DNA of 64,000 bases from Glycomyces niveus (GTDB lineage Bacteria; Actinomycetota; Actinomycetes; Mycobacteriales; Micromonosporaceae): the NCBI RefSeq assembly GCF_017592475.1, contig NZ_JAGFNP010000001.1:361546-425545 (forward strand), given 5' to 3'. The first letter of the stretch is position 1. Every line of letters starts with the position of its first letter. Both the position numbers and the translations under genes were made by a program. Of the stretch, positions 59,253-64,000 are shown in pieces. The notes under the pieces are model-generated. The model was not told the DNA's origin, searched no databases, and worked only from the letters and a program-made list of their open reading frames with translations.

Positions 59253-60404
59253 ATGCACCGACGCAACGTACTGCGAGCCGCCGTGGTCGGCACCGGCTCC
59301 GTCGCCTTCGGGTTCACCATGACCCGCCCCTCGTTCGCCGCCTACCCCGTCCAGAACGGCCCGAGCCCGTACGGGCCCCTCCAGCCCGCCGACGCCAACG
59401 GCGTCATGCTCCCGCAGGGCTTCACCTCCCGCATCGTCGCCCGCTCCTCCCAGACCGTGCCCGGCACCTCCTACACCTGGCACGGCGCCCCCGACGGCGG
59501 CGCGTGCTTCGCGGACGGGAACGGCTGGATCTACACCTCCAACGCCGAGCTCTCCACCGGCGGCGGCGCGAGCGCGCTGCGCTTCGACGCCGCCGGGAAC
59601 GTGGTCGACGCCTACCGCATCCTCAACAACACCCGCAGCAACTGCGCGGGCGGCGCGACCCCCTGGAACACCTGGCTCTCCTGCGAGGAGGTCGACCGCG
59701 GCTACGTGTACGAGACCGACCCGTTCGGCGTGAACGCCGCCTCCCAGCGGGCCGCGATGGGCCGCTTCAAGCACGAGGCCGCCGCATGCGACCCCGACCG
59801 CGGGGTCATCTACCTCACCGAGGACGTCTCCGACGGCGCGTTCTACCGCTTCAAGCCCACCACCTGGGGGAACCTCGCCTCCGGGCAGCTCCAGGTCCTC
59901 ACCGAGACCAGCGGCACCCTCGCGTGGAAGAACGTGCCCGACCCGGACGGCTCCCCGACCGCCACCCGCAACCAGGTCGCGAACACCAAGCGCTTCAACG
60001 GCGGCGAGGGCTGCTACTACGCCGACGGCGTCTGCTTCTTCACCACCAAGGGCGACAACCGCGTCTGGGCCTACGACGCGGTCAACAACACCCTCGTCAT
60101 CGCCTACGACGACAACCTCACCTCCAGCGCGCCCCTCACCGGCGTCGACAACATCACCGGCGCCGCCGCCAGCGGCGACCTGTTCGTCGCCGAGGACGGG
60201 GGCAACATGGAGATCTGCATCATCACCCCCGACGACATCGTGGCGCCGTTCCTGCGCCTCTCCGGCCACGGCTCCTCCGAGATCACCGGCCCGGCGTTCA
60301 ACCCGCCCGGGGACCGCCTCTACTTCTCGTCCCAGCGCGGCACCTCCGGCTCCAGCTCCGCGGGCGTCACCTTCGAGGTGACCGGCCCGTTCCGCACGGC
60401 CTGA
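59253..60404 (+). CDS. PhoX/DUF839-like secreted protein
   Basis: A 383-residue exported protein. The N-terminus RRNVLRAAVVGTGSVAFGF is a twin-arginine signal, ending near SFAA. The mature part has PhoX-type propeller motifs: HGAPDGGACFADGNGWIYTS, NCAGGATPWNTWLSCEEV (the NC.GG.TPWGTWLTCEE hallmark), GRFKHEAAACDP and AFNPPGDRLYFSSQR near the end. PhoX enzymes are Ca/Fe alkaline phosphatases; in this shorter subfamily activity is unproven. AAAGGAAC is 6 nt before the ATG. Confidence 0.87.
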   Translation: MHRRNVLRAAVVGTGSVAFGFTMTRPSFAAYPVQNGPSPYGPLQPADANGVMLPQGFTSRIVARSSQTVPGTSYTWHGAPDGGACFADGNGWIYTSNAELSTGGGASALRFDAAGNVVDAYRILNNTRSNCAGGATPWNTWLSCEEVDRGYVYETDPFGVNAASQRAAMGRFKHEAAACDPDRGVIYLTEDVSDGAFYRFKPTTWGNLASGQLQVLTETSGTLAWKNVPDPDGSPTATRNQVANTKRFNGGEGCYYADGVCFFTTKGDNRVWAYDAVNNTLVIAYDDNLTSSAPLTGVDNITGAAASGDLFVAEDGGNMEICIITPDDIVAPFLRLSGHGSSEITGPAFNPPGDRLYFSSQRGTSGSSSAGVTFEVTGPFRTA

Positions 60405-60410
60405 ACCGAA

Positions 60411-60444
60411 GGGGCTTCACGGATCTCGGGTTCCGTGAAGCCCC
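60411..60444 (+). terminator. Terminator after the PhoX-like gene
   Basis: GGGGCTTCACGGA and TCCGTGAAGCCCC form a perfect 13-bp stem with an 8-nt loop, 6 bp after the stop codon. Confidence 0.85.
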
Positions 60445-60507
60445 ACGGGGGCCGCCGCGTCGCTACGATGTCGGAACGTGTCCCTACAACGGAGTCGGTG
60501 ATCGCCC

Positions 60508-61482
60508 ATGTCCGTCCTCACCGTCGACCTCGCGATCGTCGGCGCCGGCCCCACCGGCATCTACGCCGCCTACTACGCGGGCTTCCGCGGCCTGCGGACC
60601 GCCGTCATCGACGCGCTCCCTGAAGCGGGCGGCCAGATCACCGCCATGTATCCCGAGAAGCAGATCCTCGACGTCGCCGGATTCCCCTCGATCAAGGGCC
60701 GCGACCTGGTCGACAACCTGCTGCGCCAAGCGGCGCCGTTCGAACCGGCGTACCTGCTCGGACGCCAGGCCTGCAAGCTCGAGCACCGCGACGGCGCCCC
60801 CGTCCTGGAGCTTGCCGACGGGGAGCGGATCGAGGCCGGAGCGGTGCTCATCACCGGCGGCCTCGGCAGCTTCTCGCCCCGGCCGCTGCCCGCCGCCGAG
60901 GACTTCCACGGCGCGGGGCTCGTCTACTTCGTCCCCGAACTCGCCGCCCACGCCGGGCAGGACGTGGTCATCGTCGGCGGCGGCGACTCCGCGTTCGACT
61001 GGGCGCTGGCCCTCCACGGCATCGCCCGCAGCACCACGATCGTGCACCGCCGCGAGAAGTTCCGCGCCCACCAGGCCACCGTGGACCGGGTGCGGGACCT
61101 CGGCGTGCCCGTCATCGTCAACGCCCAGGTCACCGCGGTCCACGGCACCGAGCAGGTCGACGGCGTCACCGTCGACGTGAAAGACCAAGGGCCGCAAGAG
61201 TTCCCGGCCGACGCGATCGTGGCGGCCCTCGGCTTCACCGCCGACCTCGGCCCGCTGGGGGAGTGGGGACTCGACCTCGACCGCCGCTGTATCGCCGTCG
61301 ACTCCACGATGGCCACCAACCTGCCGCGCGTCTACGCCGCGGGCGACATCGCCGCCTACCCCGGCAAGGTCAAGCTCATCGCGACGGGCTTCGGCGAGGC
61401 CGCGACCGCGGTGAACAACGCCGCCGTCGCGATCGACCCCGAAGCCCACCTCTTCCCTGGACACTCGAGCGAGCAACCGTGA
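60508..61482 (+). CDS. Ferredoxin/flavodoxin-NADP+ reductase, thioredoxin-reductase-like type
   Basis: A 324-residue FAD/NADP protein. FAD motif VDLAIVGAGPTGIYAAYYAG (about 6-25), NADPH motif DVVIVGGGDSAFDWALALHG (about 152-171), and second FAD motif RVYAAGDIAAYPGKVKLIAT. The CxxC redox pair of thioredoxin reductases is absent, placing it in the YumC/FNR2 group, which passes electrons between NADPH and ferredoxin. The TEAVNNA-like EAATAVNNAAVAI ending also fits. The next gene, a quinone oxidoreductase, is in the same direction but has its own promoter. Confidence 0.9.
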   Translation: MSVLTVDLAIVGAGPTGIYAAYYAGFRGLRTAVIDALPEAGGQITAMYPEKQILDVAGFPSIKGRDLVDNLLRQAAPFEPAYLLGRQACKLEHRDGAPVLELADGERIEAGAVLITGGLGSFSPRPLPAAEDFHGAGLVYFVPELAAHAGQDVVIVGGGDSAFDWALALHGIARSTTIVHRREKFRAHQATVDRVRDLGVPVIVNAQVTAVHGTEQVDGVTVDVKDQGPQEFPADAIVAALGFTADLGPLGEWGLDLDRRCIAVDSTMATNLPRVYAAGDIAAYPGKVKLIATGFGEAATAVNNAAVAIDPEAHLFPGHSSEQP

Positions 61483-61583
61483 TCCCTTGTGGCACAACCG
61501 ATCTGAGCATTCCACACGGGACTAACGTGATGTACTGACGGGTATCGCGCCGAGGGCTCCGAACCGAGTCATACTATGCGGAG

Positions 61584-62549
61584 ATGCTTGCCATGACCGT
61601 CGCCGACGGCCGCCTCACCGCCGCCCAGGTGCCCGAACCCGCGCCCGGCCCCGATGAAGTCCTCATCGAGGTCGCCGCCGCCGGCGTCAACCGCGCCGAC
61701 CTCCTCCAGACCGCCGGCCACTACCCGCCGCCGCCAGGTGCGCCCGCCTGGCCCGGCCTCGAGGTCTCCGGCACGATCGTCAACGTCGGCAGCGACGACA
61801 ACGCCTCCTTCCTCGGCGCCGAAGTGTGCGCCCTGCTCCCCGGCGGCGGCTACGCCCAGTACGTCACTGTCGACGCCGGACTCGTGCTCCCCAAGCCCGA
61901 GAACGTGAGCCTCGTCGACGCGGCCGGCCTGCCCGAGGTCGCCGCCACCGTCTACTCCAACCTGGGATACCTCCTCGACGGCGACCCCGACCGCAAACGG
62001 CGTGTGCTCGTCCACGGCGGCGCGGGCGGCATCGGCACCTTCGCGGTCCAGTTCGCCAAGAAGCTCGCCGCGGCCGAGACCTGGACGACCGCGCGCACCG
62101 AGTGGACCCAGAAGCTGCAGGAGCTCGGCGCCGACCGGGTCATCGACTACCGCAGCGAGGACTTCGCGGCGCTGTGCATGGAAGCGGGCGGCGCGGACGC
62201 CATCCTCGACGTCATCGGCGCGGCCTACTTCGAGCCGAACCTCAAGGCCCTCGCCCAGGACGGGCGGCTCGCGATCATCGGCCTGCAGCAGGGCAACGCC
62301 GCCCAGATCCACCTCGGGGGACTGCTCGCCAAGCGCGCCACCATCACCGGCACGACCCTCCGCGCCCGCCCCCTCGACCAGCGCCGCCAGATCATCGCCG
62401 AGACCTTCGAGCGCGTCTGGCCCGCCCTCGACACCGGCGAGATCGAACCGGTCGTCACCACCCGCCTCCCGCTCGGCGAAGCCGCCGAAGCCCACCGCCT
62501 CATGGGCGCGGGCGGCCACTTCGGCAAGATCGTCCTCACCGTCAAGTAG
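61584..62549 (+). CDS. NAD(P)H quinone oxidoreductase (MDR, PIG3/QOR type)
   Basis: A 321-residue zinc-free MDR. AAAGVNRADLLQTAGHYPPP (about residues 32-51) is the typical PIG3 segment; VLVHGGAGGIGTFAVQFAKK binds NADP; HLGGLLAKRATITGTTLRAR and a C-terminal HRLMGAGGHFGKIVLTV complete the family pattern. TACTAT ends 6 nt before the ATG at 61584, so the message may be leaderless; the ATG 9 nt downstream with GGAG at proper spacing is the alternative start. Confidence 0.9.
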   Translation: MLAMTVADGRLTAAQVPEPAPGPDEVLIEVAAAGVNRADLLQTAGHYPPPPGAPAWPGLEVSGTIVNVGSDDNASFLGAEVCALLPGGGYAQYVTVDAGLVLPKPENVSLVDAAGLPEVAATVYSNLGYLLDGDPDRKRRVLVHGGAGGIGTFAVQFAKKLAAAETWTTARTEWTQKLQELGADRVIDYRSEDFAALCMEAGGADAILDVIGAAYFEPNLKALAQDGRLAIIGLQQGNAAQIHLGGLLAKRATITGTTLRARPLDQRRQIIAETFERVWPALDTGEIEPVVTTRLPLGEAAEAHRLMGAGGHFGKIVLTVK

Positions 62550-62623
62550 GCGAGTCGGCGACCCTTGATGTCGGGGGCGCTTCGCGATGCCCGATTTACG
62601 GAGACCCTCCGTGACACGCCGAA

Positions 62624-62664
62624 AAGCGCCCGCCGCCGTCCTGAGAGGACGGCGGCGGGCGCTT
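62624..62664. terminator. Strong bidirectional terminator
   Basis: AAGCGCCCGCCGCCGTCCT and its complement form a perfect 19-bp stem with a GAG loop. It closes both the quinone oxidoreductase gene and the MerR/metallothionein-like operon. Confidence 0.88.
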
Positions 62665-62672
62665 CTCGTTCG

Positions 62673-62762
62673 CTACTTCTCGCAGCAGCCGTGGCAGCAG
62701 GCCTCGCCGGCGCACTGGCACGCGTCGTCATTGCAGCAGTTGCAGCACTCGTCGGCCATCAT
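62673..62762 (-). CDS. 29-residue metallothionein-like peptide
   Basis: The minus strand encodes MMADECCNCCNDDACQCAGE plus ACCHGCCEK: ten cysteines (residues 6, 7, 9, 10, 15, 17, 22, 23, 26, 27) and one histidine in 29 residues, with no aromatic residue. The paired CC and CxC arrangement is that of metal-thiolate clusters. The start overlaps the stop of the MerR gene (TGATG), and GGGAGGTGAG lies 8 nt upstream, so it is translationally coupled to the regulator. Probable role: cytosolic buffering or sequestration of the metal sensed by MerR. The alternative start is the second ATG. Confidence 0.82.
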   Translation of the reverse strand: MMADECCNCCNDDACQCAGEACCHGCCEK

Positions 62763-63196
62763 CACTTGCACTCACCTCCCACGGCACTGTTCGGGGGACA
62801 CCAGTTCTCGGGCAGCGGCGGGTCGCAGGTGCCCGCGTCGACCGCGCGCAGCATGTCCGTCAGCTGGCTCCGCAACCCCTCGAGCCGCACGATCTCGGCC
62901 GTGATCTCGCCGATGCGCCGCTCCAGGTGCTGCCCGGCCGGCTCGCACGGGCACGAGCCCGTGTCGCGCACCGCCAGCAGGTCCGCGATGTCGGCCAGGC
63001 GCAGCCCGGCGCGCTGGCAGGCCCGGATGAACCGGGCCCGGTCGAGCGCGTCGGCCCCGTATCGGCGGTACCCGGCCGCGCTGCGCTCGGGCGCGGGGAA
63101 CAGGCCCTCGCGCTCCCAGTGGCGGATGGCGTCGGACGAGACGCCCACCTCCTCGGCGAGCTTCCCGACGGTCAGAGTCATGGTTGCCGCAGTCAT
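62762..63196 (-). CDS. MerR-family metal-responsive regulator
   Basis: A 144-residue regulator. HTH and wing at the N-terminus (TVGKLAEEVGVSSDAIRHWE, REGLFPAPERSAAGYRRY), dimer helix with RACQRAGLRLADIADLL. Candidate metal ligands are Cys82 and Cys84 (GSCPCEPAGQH) and Cys124, Cys133 and Cys143 in the C-terminal tail, placing it near CadR/PbrR/ZntR-type sensors of soft divalent metals. The ATG at 63196 is chosen because TACCGT ends 6 nt upstream. It is divergent from thrS and shares an operon with the metallothionein-like peptide. Confidence 0.9.
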   Translation of the reverse strand: MTAATMTLTVGKLAEEVGVSSDAIRHWEREGLFPAPERSAAGYRRYGADALDRARFIRACQRAGLRLADIADLLAVRDTGSCPCEPAGQHLERRIGEITAEIVRLEGLRSQLTDMLRAVDAGTCDPPLPENWCPPNSAVGGECK

Positions 63197-63203
63197 GCCT
63201 CGA

Positions 63204-63234
63204 CGGTAAACCTTGGTGCCGGGACCAAGGTCAA
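63204..63234 (-). promoter_or_regulatory. MerR-type promoter with operator in a 19-bp spacer
   Basis: On the minus strand TTGACC (63234-63229), a 19-bp spacer and TTACCG (63209-63204) make an over-long promoter of the kind MerR proteins activate by untwisting DNA. The spacer holds the perfect dyad ACCTTGGT-N6-ACCAAGGT (63210-63231). The -10 box is 6-7 nt from the ATG, so the transcript is probably leaderless. Confidence 0.82.
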
Positions 63235-63367
63235 GCCCGAGCGCGAAGTTATTTCCAACGCGCTCACGTCGCGACTAATGCGATGGAGCCCACCGACCCG
63301 CGGCTACTACGATTGACCTGAATATCCACTGGCGGCACTCGCCGCCGAGCACCGAACGAGGAGAACC

Positions 63368-64000
63368 GTGGCATCCGCAGCGCCGAACCACAGCAGCCCA
63401 GCCGGTCCTGAGAAGAGCTCAGGCGAACCGCTGTGGGTGACTGCCGGCACCACGTGCGCTGCAGCGGTGGCCGAGGCCGGTCTCCCCGTGAACGGGCCGA
63501 ACGCAATCGTCGTCGTCCGCGACGCCGAGGGCCAGCTGCGCGACCTGTCGTGGGCGCCCGAGGCGGACACCAAGGTCGAGCCCGTGGCGCTGAACAGCCC
63601 GGACGGGCTCAACGTGATGCGCCACTCCGCCGCGCACGTGATGGCGCAGGCGGTGCAGGAGCTGCATGAGGCCAAGCTCGGCATCGGCCCGCCGATCACC
63701 GACGGCTTCTACTACGACTTCGACGTGGCCGAGCCGTTCAACCCGGACGACCTCAAGGCCGTCGAGAAGCGCATGCTCCAGATCATCAAGCAGGGGCAGA
63801 CCTTCCACCGCCGCAAGTACGCCTCCCTCGACGAGGCCCGCGCCGAGCTCGCGCACGAGCCGTACAAGCTCGAGCTCATCGAGACCAAGGGTGAGGGCAC
63901 CGACGCCGACGAGGTCATGGAGGTCGGCGGCGGCGAGCTCACCGCGTACGACAACCACGACCGCAACGGCGAGCGCGTCTGGGGCGACCTGTGCCGCGGC
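63368..64000 (+). CDS. thrS: Threonyl-tRNA synthetase, N-terminal part
   Basis: The gene runs off the right edge; 211 residues are visible. The N-terminal TGS-like domain ([20 protein letters not shown] region, about 22-90) is followed by the second additional domain that edits Ser-t[23 protein letters not shown] (the HxxxH metal site) and [20 protein letters not shown] 5 nt before the GTG sets the start. The catalytic and anticodon domains lie beyond the window. No T-box leader is evident upstream. Confidence 0.92.
   Translation, partial: MASAAPNHSSPAGPEKSSGEPLWVTAGTTCAAAVAEAGLPVNGPNAIVVVRDAEGQLRDLSWAPEADTKVEPVALNSPDGLNVMRHSAAHVMAQAVQELHEAKLGIGPPITDGFYYDFDVAEPFNPDDLKAVEKRMLQIIKQGQTFHRRKYASLDEARAELAHEPYKLELIETKGEGTDADEVMEVGGGELTAYDNHDRNGERVWGDLCRG

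Noticed and set aside
57176..61180. A 1334-codon open frame on the plus strand
   Set aside because: It lies antisense over two aldo/keto reductase and gmd genes and out of frame over the PhoX-like gene; Arg/Pro/Ala-rich composition and lack of domains show it is a GC-bias artefact.
63235..63367. T-box or other leader RNA upstream of thrS
   Set aside because: Only 130 bp, no T-box core sequence, specifier loop or antiterminator could be drawn.
1..64000. CRISPR array
   Set aside because: No regularly spaced identical repeats of 24-40 bp were seen; the short phased TCACA units are 10 bp apart.

Overview
The window is GC-rich (roughly 70 percent) with strongly GC3-biased genes, mycobacterial/streptomycete-style DtxR/IdeR iron boxes, a mix of Shine-Dalgarno and leaderless starts, and many actinobacterial families (EccC-like ATPase, universal stress proteins, LtrA, NarL and OmpR two-component pairs, ECF sigma factor with C-terminal TPR-like domain). 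It is chromosomal DNA of an actinomycete. The galactan/galactolipid/pectin hydrolases would fit a soil or plant-associated genus such as those in Glycomycetaceae, but I cannot fix the genus from sequence alone.

Layout. 1-8.7 kb: the end of an ECF sigma factor, an SDR, two GNAT acetyltransferases, a GH27 alpha-galactosidase divergent from an AraC regulator, a PAS-SpoIIE phosphatase and a GH59 galactocerebrosidase-like enzyme. 8.8-14.1 kb is a mobile-element graveyard: an RCC1/Ig fragment, an ISAs1-like remnant, an IS630 remnant, a complete-ended IS5-family element with a frameshifted transposase, decayed small helix-turn-helix genes with phased repeat arrays, a lone asparagine-synthase-like gene and a zinc-ribbon hypothetical. 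14.3-19.2 kb is one giant gene: a soluble protein with six FtsK/EccC-type ATPase domains and no type VII secretion neighbours. 19.2-27.2 kb: an amputated MFS gene and more HTH remnants around a catabolic cassette (TetR, two paralogous alpha/beta hydrolases, a medium-chain reductase, an EthD-like protein, an SDR, an ene-reductase stump and a second TetR). A second PAS-SpoIIE phosphatase, paralogous to the first, closes this accessory stretch at 27.2-28.4 kb.

28.8-33.4 kb resembles a dormancy/redox-stress cluster: two PNPOx-like proteins, two universal stress proteins, a SHOCT membrane protein, a 54-residue membrane protein and a frameshifted SDR; a tRNA-Val(CAC) follows. 33.6-38.5 kb encodes two exported proteins, a PL11 rhamnogalacturonan lyase under a strong promoter with a LacI-type site and an ExeM/NucH-like nuclease. 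38.6-43.8 kb is an iron-box-controlled siderophore importer with two lipoprotein receptors, two FecCD permeases and an ATPase. 43.8-54.0 kb has LtrA, an OmpR-type two-component pair, SDRs, an SDR-QueA-MFS operon and a NarL-type two-component pair. 54-64 kb has an exported hypothetical, two aldo/keto reductases around an autoregulated membrane protein/winged-helix pair, GDP-mannose 4,6-dehydratase, a PhoX-like protein, a ferredoxin-NADP reductase, a quinone oxidoreductase, a MerR regulator coupled to a 29-residue, 10-cysteine metallothionein-like peptide, and the start of thrS.

The most interesting items are the six-ATPase EccC-like chain, the MerR/mini-metallothionein unit with a textbook distorted-spacer promoter, the recurring decayed HTH genes preceded by 10-bp-phased repeats, and the many promoters whose -10 box sits 6-8 nt before a start codon, implying leaderless transcripts.
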